From Azonexaceae bacterium (GTDB lineage Bacteria; Pseudomonadota; Gammaproteobacteria; Burkholderiales; Rhodocyclaceae): a stretch of DNA of 25,047 bases. The stretch spans positions 1-25,047 of the forward strand of contig SSTB01000120.1 in NCBI GenBank assembly GCA_009469665.1, read 5' to 3'. The position numbers and the translations under genes were made by a program. Under the pieces are notes generated by a model. It did no database searches. It was given only the letters and a program-made list of their open reading frames with translations, and was not told where the DNA came from. Positions 1 to 8,468 of the stretch are shown here, piece by piece; position 1 is the stretch's first letter, and every line of letters starts with the position of its first letter.

Positions 1-321
1 TCCCCGGGGCCCGAAATAGTCGATCTTGAAGGTGGCGATCCCGTGCTCGCGAAAAAACCGCGCCCACCGTTCGCTTCGCCCGTCGAGTCCGCCGCTGGCG
101 TGGGCGATCACGACGGCAGGCAATTTTCCGGAGCCCCCGGCTGGGAATTGCAGATCGCCCCGCAGCGAAATCTTCTCCGCCGAGGACGGATACACCACCC
201 AACCGGATTGGCCTTGGGCAAGGTCGGTGACCTGCGGACCAGCGGCACACCCCGCCAGCAGGAGGAAGGTAATCAACGCTGCCGGGCGTGGCGCTATTGG
301 GACCAACGCAGTCATGGTCAT
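1..321 (-). CDS. Dienelactone-hydrolase-like alpha/beta hydrolase lipoprotein, cut by the window edge
   Basis: This minus-strand frame is open from an ATG at 321 (or 315, two codons on) to the window edge, giving about 107 N-terminal residues. It starts with a lipoprotein-type signal ending in LLAGC, so Cys24 is the likely lipidated residue and the protein is probably envelope-anchored. Then comes a segment resembling the first strands of a dienelactone-hydrolase-family alpha/beta hydrolase: VYPSSAEKISLRGDL, then LPAVVIAHASGGLDGRSERW and FFREHGIATFKIDYFGPRG. The HASGG stretch is where such enzymes place the oxyanion-hole loop. The catalytic Ser, Asp and His would lie beyond the window, so activity cannot be judged and the substrate is unknown. 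An in-frame TGA lies a few codons upstream of 321. The start lies just downstream of a palindrome that also marks the end of the decayed gene upstream. Confidence 0.7.
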   Translation of the reverse strand, partial: MTMTALVPIAPRPAALITFLLLAGCAAGPQVTDLAQGQSGWVVYPSSAEKISLRGDLQFPAGGSGKLPAVVIAHASGGLDGRSERWARFFREHGIATFKIDYFGPRG

Positions 322-332
322 TTGAATGGAAT

Positions 333-356
333 GGGTCAGAAGCTTCTCTGACCCCA
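333..356. repeat. REP-like imperfect palindrome
   Basis: The arms GGGTCAGA and TCTGACCC flank an AAGCTT-containing centre. The palindrome sits between the end of the decayed gene and the start of the hydrolase lipoprotein. Arms of the GGGTCAGA type resemble REP sequences linked to RAYT transposases in many proteobacteria; that family assignment is an inference. It could also act as a transcript-end hairpin for the gene upstream, although no T-run follows it. Confidence 0.4.
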
Positions 357-360
357 TGGT

Positions 361-925
361 TGGCTGGTCGTTCTACTGCAACAGGTCGAGTGCTTTGCCA
401 GCCTTTTCGGAGGAATTCGTGGTGCGTCCCCAGATTTGCCCACATGATCTGCGCCCAACTGAAGTCCTGCGGCGCCTCGCCGCTGCCGTTACCGGCGTTG
501 TAGTCAAGGACGCTGAACAGGGAGTCGATTGCAGTAATTGGCGGCAAGCCGTACTGATTGAGCGCGGCTTTGTAGCTGGCTTCGATTTTTTCTGTGCTGG
601 GTAGTGTGTAGCCGCCTGTTGCAGCGGGACTGTCATTCAACAATTTGAGATAGTTCTCTAGGTGCACCTTGCCAACGCCCAAGAACACCGTCCCGCCCCA
701 GACGCCAGCACCTACCGTGTTCTCCCACTGGCTGCGCACCATCTCGTAAAACAGGCGGGCGACTGGGGACATGACCAAGGTGTTGTTGGAGACGATCTCC
801 CCGGCTAGAAAGGCGTAGGCGTCACCCTTGCTGCCGAGGAATTTCCAGGCATCGGCGACTTGACCGTTGTTCTTCATTTCTATCAGCTGATTCAGTTATT
901 CGGCGGTGATGTTTAATGTCGACAT
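361..925 (-). pseudogene. Decayed gene of unknown function with an in-frame TAA at codon 10
   Basis: An AAGGAAA ribosome-binding site precedes ATG at 925, which reads MSTLNITAE and then TAA at 898-896. The same frame continues with LNQLIEMKNNGQVADAWKFL and stays protein-like for about 180 residues, down to roughly position 380. Replacing the TAA with a sense codon would restore a smooth N-terminus. After about residue 180 the frame remains open to the window edge but becomes arginine-rich and looks like a shadow of the hydrolase gene, so the original 3' end appears to have been lost near the REP-like palindrome. A shorter protein from ATG 877 is possible but has no good ribosome-binding site. 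I recognise no family. The gene starts 15 bases after the stop of the upstream lipoprotein, so the two were probably one transcription unit. Confidence 0.5.
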
Positions 926-940
926 GACGTTTCCTTTGGC

Positions 941-1837
941 TCATTGACCAGTTTTGGTTGATTCGGATTTGGATTCAGGGGTGGAGTGGGCCTTCGTTGC
1001 CCTGTAGGCGAGCCCGGCCGCCTCGAACTCGTTAAGCTGGCCGCTCAATTTGTCTGCCATGCCGACGATGCCGTGAAGGTGGTCCCGCAAAAAGGTGACG
1101 TCGACCATCAGGGTCCGTGCCAGCGGAAACATCAGGTGGCAGTCCTGAAAGAGGACGTCTTTGTTGTCGGTGCAATGGATGAGGTACTTGACGCAGTCGT
1201 GTTCGATGAATTCGTAGTAGGACGTACTCAGATCGGGCGTCCCGTCCTTCGCGAGGAGCCGATTGACTTGCTCATCACCAAACTGCCTGCGGTGCTTTTC
1301 CAGTTCGGCTGGCCCCAGTTTGTAGGCCCACAGCCGACGAAACCGCCTCAAGCCCTGCGTCGCCTGGTCGGAGGGTTCTTCGACGAACGCGGCGGTCTGG
1401 CTGATGCTCCGTGGAACATCCGGGAAATTTTGCACTTGGCTGGTGCTATCACCGTAGATGCGAATCTCAAGCTTTTTCCCCGGCCCGACTGACCAGTACA
1501 TCTCCTCGTGCCGGGCCTGACTCCAGGGTTGGACATCGGGAATGGTAGCGTGCAGCGCGATGGAGCCGACCAAGCCGTCGGTCGCGTTGCGAGAGTAGCC
1601 TTTGAGCCAAGTTTTTTCCGGGATGAGGAAGGCAGTGTCGTCGATGGGGATATAGGACACGCCGTTCTTACTTTCGACCGGGCTGGGCAAATGCGGCGCG
1701 GAGGCGCGTTGCCTGAAGGCCTCGATTGCTCGCCGGATATCAGGTATCGGCGAGCGATCGCAGGCGGAAAGGATTAGCGCGGCGCAAAACGCGAGTGCCA
1801 ACCAGCGGAGTGAGCCGGCGAGGCGGCCTCCAGGCAT
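941..1837 (-). CDS. Putative lipoprotein of unknown function
   Basis: This 298-residue protein starts with a signal ending in LILSAC, so Cys26 is the predicted lipidation site. The next residue is Asp, which in E. coli favours retention in the inner membrane. The rest is hydrophilic, with no motif I recognise; it has several Cys residues around 210-230 (EHDCVKYLIHCTDNKDVLFQDC) and a Ser/Lys-rich tail. The start at 1837 is preferred over ATG 1888 because the extra 17 residues are encoded by a REP-like stretch and neither start has a strong ribosome-binding site. It lies directly upstream of the decayed gene at 925. A secreted-protein and partner (for example effector and immunity) pair would fit this arrangement, but that is speculation. 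Confidence 0.65.
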   Translation of the reverse strand: MPGGRLAGSLRWLALAFCAALILSACDRSPIPDIRRAIEAFRQRASAPHLPSPVESKNGVSYIPIDDTAFLIPEKTWLKGYSRNATDGLVGSIALHATIPDVQPWSQARHEEMYWSVGPGKKLEIRIYGDSTSQVQNFPDVPRSISQTAAFVEEPSDQATQGLRRFRRLWAYKLGPAELEKHRRQFGDEQVNRLLAKDGTPDLSTSYYEFIEHDCVKYLIHCTDNKDVLFQDCHLMFPLARTLMVDVTFLRDHLHGIVGMADKLSGQLNEFEAAGLAYRATKAHSTPESKSESTKTGQ

Positions 1838-2036
1838 AGAACGGTCACTTCGTTCTTGGATAAAAGGGATAAAAGGGGCCAGGTTCATTTTTCCATTTTT
1901 CGGTTCAACGTAGCTCTTCCCATCCAGCCTCGGTCCAACGGAATACCGAAGCCGTCAGAGGACGATCTGCTTTGCGAAGGGCATCGCGGACGAGGGTGCG
2001 CAGGGCACGCACCACGGATTCCCCTGTCCCGATTTT
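1838..2036. other. Gene-free stretch with a REP-like segment
   Basis: No coding region is convincing here. At 1858-1890 there is a stretch with repeated ATAAAAGG words followed by GGGGCCAGGTTCATTTTTCC, similar in style to repeats associated with RAYT elements. The remainder, up to the vapC stop, shows no clear promoter or hairpin. It is probably debris from insertions in the accessory patch. Confidence 0.3.
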
Positions 2037-2414
2037 CTACACGCCTTTCTGGACGTACGCCACACCGGGCAGCGCCTCAAAATGGGCGTCGCAGGTGAGC
2101 AGGTCGGCACTGTGCTCCAGGGCGGTCGCGTAGACGATGGCGTCAGCGGTCGCCAGCTTGAACTGGCGATGCAGGTCGGCGGCCTTCAGGGCAAGGGTCG
2201 TGTCGAGGGGCACGACGATGCATTTTTGCGTGTAGGCAATCATCTGGTCGGCCTTCTCTTCGCCGGCCTCGCGGGTGAGCCATTTGGCGAGTTCCAACTG
2301 GACGATGGTGGGGACGAGGCACTGTGCCTTGTCGGGAATTTCCGGCGCCAGGCGTTTACCCAGAGGACTGCCGATCAGCCATTCGATCCAGACCGAGGTA
2401 TCGACCACGCGCAT
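2037..2414 (-). CDS. vapC: VapC-type PIN-domain toxin
   Basis: This 125-residue protein is a PIN-domain ribonuclease of the VapC toxin family, which cleaves specific RNAs when free of antitoxin. The acidic active-site set is visible: Asp5 in the N-terminal MRVVDTSVWIEWL, Glu41 in IVQLELAKWL, Asp91 in TADAIVYATA and Asp109 in LLTCDAHFEAL. Its length is typical for the family. The ATG at 2414 shares its A with the TGA stop of the antitoxin gene (TGATG), so translation is likely coupled and the antitoxin is made first. The longer upstream frame is a shadow of the antitoxin gene. Only the RNA target is unknown. Confidence 0.88.
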   Translation of the reverse strand: MRVVDTSVWIEWLIGSPLGKRLAPEIPDKAQCLVPTIVQLELAKWLTREAGEEKADQMIAYTQKCIVVPLDTTLALKAADLHRQFKLATADAIVYATALEHSADLLTCDAHFEALPGVAYVQKGV

Positions 2415-2626
2415 CAGAAGCGGTCCTCGCGGTCCCGGTAGTCCTGTGCTCTGGCGCCCGCCGCGATGCCGGCGAGTTCGTCGAGTGCCGGGACGGGTAT
2501 GAGCAGTACGCCCTTCCCTTTGGGGATGAAGACGAATTCCTGGCCACTCTGCCAATGCTGCTCCTCGCGCACGGCTTTGGGGATGGAGATCTGGAATTTG
2601 CTGGACAGGGTTGCGGTGGCGGCCAT
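2414..2626 (-). CDS. vapB: AbrB/MazE-fold antitoxin of the VapB type
   Basis: This 70-residue protein has the swapped-hairpin AbrB signature LSSKFQISIPKAVREEQHW at residues 7-25, followed by EFVFIPKGKGVLLIP, which together form the DNA-binding beta barrel of AbrB/MazE antitoxins. The C-terminal tail rich in Ala, Asp and Arg would wrap around the toxin. ATG 2626 is chosen because GAGGTAA lies 4 to 10 bases upstream; the in-frame ATG at 2641 has no ribosome-binding site. The stop overlaps the vapC start. VapBC pairs generally repress their own promoter, and a palindrome suited to this lies just upstream. Confidence 0.85.
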   Translation of the reverse strand: MAATATLSSKFQISIPKAVREEQHWQSGQEFVFIPKGKGVLLIPVPALDELAGIAAGARAQDYRDREDRF

Positions 2627-2641
2627 CGTCTTACCTCGCAT

Positions 2642-2670
2642 ACGATCGATCGTCGATACGTAAGATTATA
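2642..2670 (-). promoter_or_regulatory. vapBC promoter -10 and candidate operator palindrome
   Basis: On the minus strand a perfect TATAAT (2670-2665) is followed by the perfect 12-base palindrome ACGATCGATCGT (2642-2653), which lies between the -10 box and the vapB start. This is where an autoregulatory VapBC complex would be expected to bind. No good -35 box is visible. Confidence 0.55.
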
Positions 2671-2695
2671 GTTACGGTATGGCGAGAAGGCGAGC

Positions 2696-2713
2696 GTGGC
2701 GACGAGTCGCCAC
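2696..2713. other. Perfect stem-loop just after the alpha-2-macroglobulin stop
   Basis: GTGGCGAC and GTCGCCAC form a perfect 8-base stem around a 2-base centre, 7 bases beyond the stop codon of the large minus-strand gene. It may end or protect that transcript. No T-run follows on the minus strand, so it is not a classic intrinsic terminator. Confidence 0.4.
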
Positions 2714-2720
2714 ACCGTCC

Positions 2721-5700
2721 TCATTCCTTCTCCACGGTGATCCGCCCCCCCGGCACTTCCCCAAAAACCTCCGGCGCATACATCGCTTCCACCCGTGTCG
2801 CGGGCAGGGCAAAATCGCCGGCATTGTTGAGGCGCACCGTGTATTCGACGGAGAAATTACCCTTGGCCACGCGGGCGTAGTAGGCGCGGTAGGCGCTGAA
2901 GGTGCGTTCGACGTAGGCGGGCCAGGCGTTGCCGCGGGTGCCGTCGTTGCGGCTCTCGATGTGGGAATCGCGGCCGTCGCCGTCGCCCAGGATGCGGGCA
3001 CCGGCGGGGATGGGGTCGTTGAGCACCACCCAGGCCATGTCCTGGTCGGCTTCCACGTTGATGCGTATTCGTAGGACGTCGCCGCGACTGGTTTTGCCGG
3101 CCACCTTCTGGGTCACCGGCGTCACTTCCCGCTTGATGCGGTAGCCCAGGGCGCGGGGAGCGTTGACGGGAACGGCGGCCAGGACCTGGACGCTGGCCCA
3201 GGGCTTGCCGCTGCCTTCATGGGAGATCGCCAGTTTGTCGTCGGCAGCGGGCTTGGCGGGCCAGGGCAGCGCCAGCGTGGCGGTATCGCCGGCCGACCAG
3301 GCGTGGCTGACCGGAGTGCCCTTGCCGAGGACGGCGCGGGTAGTGCCGGCAACGGGGTCCTTCTCGAACTTCTTGCCGAAGGCGTCGAGGGCGATGGTGG
3401 CCCAGACGTTCGCAGTGGTGGTCACCCAGCGCCCCCGTACCTGACGCAACATGGCGCCCTGGACGAGGGCCGGCAGGTCGTCCTTCCAGCCGGGTTCGTC
3501 AATGACGGCCTCGATCAGGCGGAAGACGTTGTAATCGCCGCTGACCATGAGCCACCACCAGTAGTCGCTGGCCTCGGTGGTGAAGGCCAGGCGCCCGCCC
3601 TGGTAGGAGAGGCGATTGCGAATTTCCTGCTCGGCGGCGGCCAGACGCGGGGCCCGGTCGGGCAGCTCGGTGAGGCGCCTGGCGACCAGATACCAGTCGA
3701 TGAGGGCCGCCGTGGGCAGGCGCATGGGCTGTTCCAAGTCGAGGCTGGTGATCACGCCCAGGGGCTTGTGGCCGCGGCGGGTGAGGGCTTCCAGGGCGCT
3801 GAGTTTTCTCGCCGTCAGGTCGTTGGTGGGCGCCCAGTGCTCGGGCTTGATGCGGCCCTCGGCGAAGGCGAGGAGCCCCTTTTCCATGCGTCCGGCGATT
3901 TCCGGCGGGATGACGAAGCCGGCGGCCTGGCTGACGTCCAGCAGGTAAGCGGTAAGGCTGGGACTGCCGGGCATGTCGCTGGGGAAGTAACGGGCGAGGC
4001 CGTTGCCGTCCAGGTAGGTAGGCAGCGCCTCGACGATCTGCTGCCAGCGTTTTTCGTCCCGCAGGCCGACGGCGATGGAGGTCTTCTGCTCCAGGCAGAT
4101 GAAGGGGTATTCCTCGAAGAAGCGCTTCAATCCAGGCGGCGGCGTGGAAATGCGTGGGGAGAGGCCGACTTCGATGCCGCCGCGGCCGGGCAGGGCGTTG
4201 GCGGCCAGGACCGCCGGCAATTCGAGCTTGCCTTCGATGCGGGCGAAGGTGGCCTGCTGTACCGTCACCGGCACGGCAGGCGCGACCTGTTGGGTGATCT
4301 TCAGGCGATCCTTGGCGCCGCTGGCGCTGTCGGCGGCCTCGAACTCCCAGTCCAGGGCGGCCACGTTGTCGGGGGCTTCGGCATTCCACGCCACCTCGGC
4401 GGCGCCTTCGGCCTCCAGTTTGACATCCTTGGCCTCCAACGCCTTGCCGCCAGTCTTGGCGGTGACGTGTACGGTCATCGGCTTGGCGGTGCCGTTCCTC
4501 AGGGTGAGGAGGGCGGCAAAGCGGTCTTTCTCCCGTACCAGGGGCGGCAGCCCGGAGATCATCTGCAGATCCTGCTTGGTGCGGAAACCGCCACTGCCGG
4601 TGCCGAAGAGGCTGGTGCCGGCGGCGGCCACGGCCACCACCTTGAACTCGCTGAGGGAGTCGTTGATGGGTACGGCTATCGTGGCGCTGCCGGTGTCATC
4701 GAGCGCCACCCGCGGGTTCCACAGGAGCAGGGTGTCGAACAGTTCGCGGGCCGGGGCGCGGCCACCGCCGCCGCCCGGGGGAACGGCCTTCTTGCCGAAG
4801 TGGCGTTTGCCGATGACCTGGGATTGGGCGGTGGCGGTCTGAACCTCGTAGCCGCGCCGGGGCAGCATGGCTTCCAGCAGTTTCCAGCTCTCGTTGGGGC
4901 GCAGTTCCAGCAGGGCCTGATCCACCGCGGCCAGTGCGACCTCGGTACCGGCCGGCACCGGCTTGCCATCGGGCTGGGTGACCTTCACGCGGACTTTTGC
5001 CGTATCCCGAGGCCGGTAATCGGCCTTTTCCGGGGCGACATCGACCTTGAGGCGGAAGCCGTCGATGCCCACGTCGAGGGCGGCGAGGCCCACCTTGTAG
5101 GCGGGCTTGGCCAGATCGACCATGGCCGTGGGCTGGGTGGGGTTCCACCATTCCTTGAACCAGGCGAGGGGCTCGCGCCAGCCCCAGTCGAAGAAGGAAT
5201 ACCACTTCACCGGCTGTACCCGCCCACGCACCGCCAGGACCGAGACGAAGACGTTGGGGCCCCATTCCGACTTCACCGGCAGGTCGATAGTGGGCTTGTA
5301 GCGGGACAGGGGCTGAACGAAGGTATCGATGATGCCGTCGGCCTCGACGGAGACCAGGGCCGTGGCCTCGCGGAAGGGCATGCGCACCTGCAGGCGGGCC
5401 TTCTCGCCGGGGGCATAGCTGCGCTTTTCGGGGATGACATCGATGCGGTCCTGATTGCCGGCGGTGAACCAGGTGTCGCCGGCGCCGGCCACCCAGTAGC
5501 TGGTGCCGGCCCGGGCCACGTTGCCCTGGGCGTCCCTGGCTTCGGCCAGGAGATAAACGTTGCCGGCGACATCGACCTTGGGTGCGCACAGCAGCAGGCC
5601 GCGGGAATCGGTGCGGCCGGCGCACAGTTCGCCGAGGTCGGAGAATTCGGTATGGTGCTCGTAGGCATAGAAGCCGCCGACCACACGTTTTCTGTGGGAG

Positions 5701-8393
5701 TAATCGATGCGGCGCTTGGCGAGGATTTTCACCGCCACATCGGCCAGGGGCTTCTTGCTCGCCGTGTCGAGGACGGCTACCTCCACGCCACCCTCGCCTT
5801 TGGCGGCCACCCAGTCCTTGACCCGGATGCCGGCGGTGACGGCGGCCGGCCACAGTTCGACGGTGCCGTGAATGGTCTGGATTTCACCGTTGGGGTCCGG
5901 GAAGGTCATTTCCGCATAGACTTCGCTCGGCCCCTTGACGCGCTCGGGCAGCGTGACGGAGAGCTTGCCGGCCCCCGCCTTGTCGAGGGTGACGGGCACC
6001 TTGTCGGAGATGAGTTGTTCGCTTTCCCGACCGTTATCCACGGCGAAGGCGCCCAGGCCCTCCTGGTCGAAATCCACCTGGAAGCGGAAGGCTTCAAAGC
6101 CCTTGAACTCCGGCCAACGCGGCCGCAGGGTCGCGGAAACCTCGGTTTCCACCCCCTTGGCGGCGCCGCCGTTGAGGAAGGAGAGGCCGAGGGCCAGCGG
6201 CACTTCCTTCGGCGCCACCTGCCGGGGCGGCACGCCCTGGATGCTGCCGGCGAAAACCGGCAGGCGGAAGTCGGAAACGCGGAACTCGCCGCTTTCCTCC
6301 CGGTTGCGGTCGCCGCCGATGAGCATGACGATGTAGCGGCCCCGCTTGGCGGCGGCAGGGATCTTCCAGGTGTTGGTGGCGGTGCCCCGGGCATCCCAGC
6401 TGACGGGCTGGCGGAATTCGTCGCCGCTGCCGTCGTGCCGGATGAGCATTTCCGTGGGCAAGCCTTTGGCGTCCGGCGTGGCAAAGCCCCGGCTGTTGCG
6501 GTCCCGGGCGATGTGCTTCAGGGAAACGGTTTCGCCGGTCCGGAACAGCGGGCGGTCGAGAATGCTGTGGATCTTGCGCGGCGTCGCCTCACCCCAGGTT
6601 TCGACGCCGAAGCGCCAGGGTTCTATGCCCTCCTGCCAGTCGGAACGGACGAAGCTGTAGTCGTCCCCCAGGCGGGCGCTGGCCAAGAGGAAGAAGTCGC
6701 TTTCGCAGCCCTGCTCGTCGCGCAGGCCCCGTTCGATCAGGGCGCGGCCCTGGTCGTCGGTGCGGCCACGCCAGAGTTCGCTGCCGTCGCAGCGGGAAAC
6801 GCGCACCTCGGCCCCGGCCACCGGCTTGCCGCTATCCAGGGCAGTGACCCAGACGAGGCCGTTGTCGCGGCCGGTTTTGAGGTGGACGCCCAGGTTGGTC
6901 ACCAGGACGGCGGTGCGCACGTACATCGGCTTGGGTGTGGCCAGCAGGGCGGCGCCAAGCAGCCGGCTCTCGATTTCGACGATGTGGTAGCCGGGCTTTT
7001 CCAGGGGAATGCCCATCACCTCGAATTCCTGGCCGGCGCCGGGCTTGGGCAGGTCGCGGCTCACCACGCCTCGGCGGTCCTTGAGGAAGGGCAGTTCCCG
7101 GGCGACCCAAGGGTCGAAGGTCTCCACGGCGTCCTTGCCGCTGCCGCTCCTGGTGGTTTTGGTCTGCTGTTCGAACTTGGCCAAGGCACGCATGGCGGCC
7201 AGAACGTCGGCGTCGTCGGTCAGGCGCTGGTCGGCGAAGCGGTGGGCGGGCAGCTGAAGATTGCGGGTGGGCAGCGCCGTCTCCACATTGCGCAGGGTGA
7301 CCGGCAGAATGCCGCCTTCCTTCAATTCGAGGATGCCGAAATCCCCCGGAAACTTGGCCAGGGGCGGCAGGGTGCCGGTCTTGACCTTCAAGGGGAAGCT
7401 GCCCGCGTTGCTCAAGGGCCGGCCGGCTTCGTCCCGCACGTCGGCGGGGATTTCCAGGCGCAGCTCGGCGTTCTGCGGGAAGGGTTTCGGGAAGACCACG
7501 CCGCTGCCGGTGTTCTGGCGGCTGCCCTGATCATCGGGGGTGGGCGTGCGAGTCCCCTCCGGCGTGACGAGGCGAATCTTGTCCAGAACCTTGCGCTCGA
7601 GCTGGGCCGAGAATTCCAGGCGCAGATCGGAAAGGGGAGAACAGGGCTGATTGGCCCGCTCCCGCTCGCAGGAGAAGCTGGCCCTGAAGGGTTCCCGCAC
7701 GGTGTAGAGAAAGCTTTCCTCCCGGGTAGCCTTGGCGCCGCTCTCGGCTTCGACCCCCTTGCCCCAGACCAGCTTCATGCGGGCGCCGGCGGGCAGCGCG
7801 GTGGTGCAGGCCAGCCCCAGGCTGCCGGGTTGGGCGGAGCGATGCACGGTGGCCAGGGCGGCATCCCGATCCTTGTCGCTCAAGAGACGGACGGGGATGC
7901 GGTTGCCCACCCCATCGGCCTCGCACCAGACGTACTTCTCCACCGACTCGCGCTTCAGGACGCCGCTGGCTTCGACGAGGAAGACCTGATCCTCTTCGAT
8001 GCGGTCCCCGGGGCGCGGCATGAGGGAGCGGGGCCAGGGGCCGGGAGCGAAGAAGGCGTAGCTGGATTCGCTGCGCACGGCATCGCCGTTGCCTGCCTTG
8101 AGGCCGGGCTTCAGGCGGAAGTCGCAGCGCTCCCCTGGCTTCAGCGGGCGGTCGAGCACATAGGTCCAGCTCTTGCTGTCGCTCCAGCGGCCCTTGCCCG
8201 CCACGCCGCCGCAATCCACGTCGAAGGGCGCCAGGGCGTCGGGCTGTCCCAGGGGCACCATGTCGTCGGTGAATCGGGCGCTGGCCCGGATCTGCTGGTC
8301 GATCTGGCCCTGGGGGGAAAACTGACGCACGGCGGCGGCCTGGGCGAAGAGAGGAAGGGCGAGCAGGAGGGCGGCGAAGGCAGGGCGCAGCAT
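2721..8393 (-). CDS. Bacterial alpha-2-macroglobulin with thioester motif
   Basis: This 1890-residue protein belongs to the bacterial alpha-2-macroglobulin family, periplasmic protease traps thought to protect the envelope. A signal peptide (residues 1 to about 20, ending AQAAA) has no lipobox Cys, so it is predicted to be soluble in the periplasm, unlike lipoprotein homologs such as E. coli YfhM. Macroglobulin beta domains fill the first 1150 residues. A flexible Gly/Pro-rich stretch near residue 1204 (PPGGGGGRAPARE) is a plausible bait region and is followed by the A2M core (LLWNPRVALDDTGSATI). The thioester motif CLEQ is at Cys1433, followed by the helical thioester domain and a C-terminal receptor-like domain. 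Homologs often lie next to pbpC, which is absent here. The opposite strand has a very long open frame that is only a codon-bias shadow. Confidence 0.95.
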   Translation of the reverse strand: MLRPAFAALLLALPLFAQAAAVRQFSPQGQIDQQIRASARFTDDMVPLGQPDALAPFDVDCGGVAGKGRWSDSKSWTYVLDRPLKPGERCDFRLKPGLKAGNGDAVRSESSYAFFAPGPWPRSLMPRPGDRIEEDQVFLVEASGVLKRESVEKYVWCEADGVGNRIPVRLLSDKDRDAALATVHRSAQPGSLGLACTTALPAGARMKLVWGKGVEAESGAKATREESFLYTVREPFRASFSCERERANQPCSPLSDLRLEFSAQLERKVLDKIRLVTPEGTRTPTPDDQGSRQNTGSGVVFPKPFPQNAELRLEIPADVRDEAGRPLSNAGSFPLKVKTGTLPPLAKFPGDFGILELKEGGILPVTLRNVETALPTRNLQLPAHRFADQRLTDDADVLAAMRALAKFEQQTKTTRSGSGKDAVETFDPWVARELPFLKDRRGVVSRDLPKPGAGQEFEVMGIPLEKPGYHIVEIESRLLGAALLATPKPMYVRTAVLVTNLGVHLKTGRDNGLVWVTALDSGKPVAGAEVRVSRCDGSELWRGRTDDQGRALIERGLRDEQGCESDFFLLASARLGDDYSFVRSDWQEGIEPWRFGVETWGEATPRKIHSILDRPLFRTGETVSLKHIARDRNSRGFATPDAKGLPTEMLIRHDGSGDEFRQPVSWDARGTATNTWKIPAAAKRGRYIVMLIGGDRNREESGEFRVSDFRLPVFAGSIQGVPPRQVAPKEVPLALGLSFLNGGAAKGVETEVSATLRPRWPEFKGFEAFRFQVDFDQEGLGAFAVDNGRESEQLISDKVPVTLDKAGAGKLSVTLPERVKGPSEVYAEMTFPDPNGEIQTIHGTVELWPAAVTAGIRVKDWVAAKGEGGVEVAVLDTASKKPLADVAVKILAKRRIDYSHRKRVVGGFYAYEHHTEFSDLGELCAGRTDSRGLLLCAPKVDVAGNVYLLAEARDAQGNVARAGTSYWVAGAGDTWFTAGNQDRIDVIPEKRSYAPGEKARLQVRMPFREATALVSVEADGIIDTFVQPLSRYKPTIDLPVKSEWGPNVFVSVLAVRGRVQPVKWYSFFDWGWREPLAWFKEWWNPTQPTAMVDLAKPAYKVGLAALDVGIDGFRLKVDVAPEKADYRPRDTAKVRVKVTQPDGKPVPAGTEVALAAVDQALLELRPNESWKLLEAMLPRRGYEVQTATAQSQVIGKRHFGKKAVPPGGGGGRAPARELFDTLLLWNPRVALDDTGSATIAVPINDSLSEFKVVAVAAAGTSLFGTGSGGFRTKQDLQMISGLPPLVREKDRFAALLTLRNGTAKPMTVHVTAKTGGKALEAKDVKLEAEGAAEVAWNAEAPDNVAALDWEFEAADSASGAKDRLKITQQVAPAVPVTVQQATFARIEGKLELPAVLAANALPGRGGIEVGLSPRISTPPPGLKRFFEEYPFICLEQKTSIAVGLRDEKRWQQIVEALPTYLDGNGLARYFPSDMPGSPSLTAYLLDVSQAAGFVIPPEIAGRMEKGLLAFAEGRIKPEHWAPTNDLTARKLSALEALTRRGHKPLGVITSLDLEQPMRLPTAALIDWYLVARRLTELPDRAPRLAAAEQEIRNRLSYQGGRLAFTTEASDYWWWLMVSGDYNVFRLIEAVIDEPGWKDDLPALVQGAMLRQVRGRWVTTTANVWATIALDAFGKKFEKDPVAGTTRAVLGKGTPVSHAWSAGDTATLALPWPAKPAADDKLAISHEGSGKPWASVQVLAAVPVNAPRALGYRIKREVTPVTQKVAGKTSRGDVLRIRINVEADQDMAWVVLNDPIPAGARILGDGDGRDSHIESRNDGTRGNAWPAYVERTFSAYRAYYARVAKGNFSVEYTVRLNNAGDFALPATRVEAMYAPEVFGEVPGGRITVEKE

Positions 8394-8434
8394 GGAGGCT
8401 CCGGGGGGCGCGGGGAGACGGGAACGGAGGGAGA

Positions 8435-8440
8435 ATTATA
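8435..8440 (-). promoter_or_regulatory. -10 box upstream of the alpha-2-macroglobulin gene
   Basis: TATAAT on the minus strand (in GGCTATAATTC) lies about 42 bases before the start codon. The -35 region is not recognisable. The same TATAAT placement is seen upstream of the neighbouring membrane gene and of prfB. Confidence 0.4.
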
Positions 8441-8468
8441 GCCACGGCATAGGCGCCGGGGCAGGCTT

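Noticed and set aside
2696..2713. Intrinsic terminator after the alpha-2-macroglobulin gene
   Set aside because: The stem is perfect but no T-run follows on the minus strand, so I list it only as a stem-loop.
3219..8441. A 1740-codon open frame on the plus strand opposite the alpha-2-macroglobulin gene
   Set aside because: It is a mirror of GC-rich codon bias on the true strand; its translation is Gly/Ala/Val-rich with no domain, while the opposite frame has a signal peptide and a CLEQ thioester.
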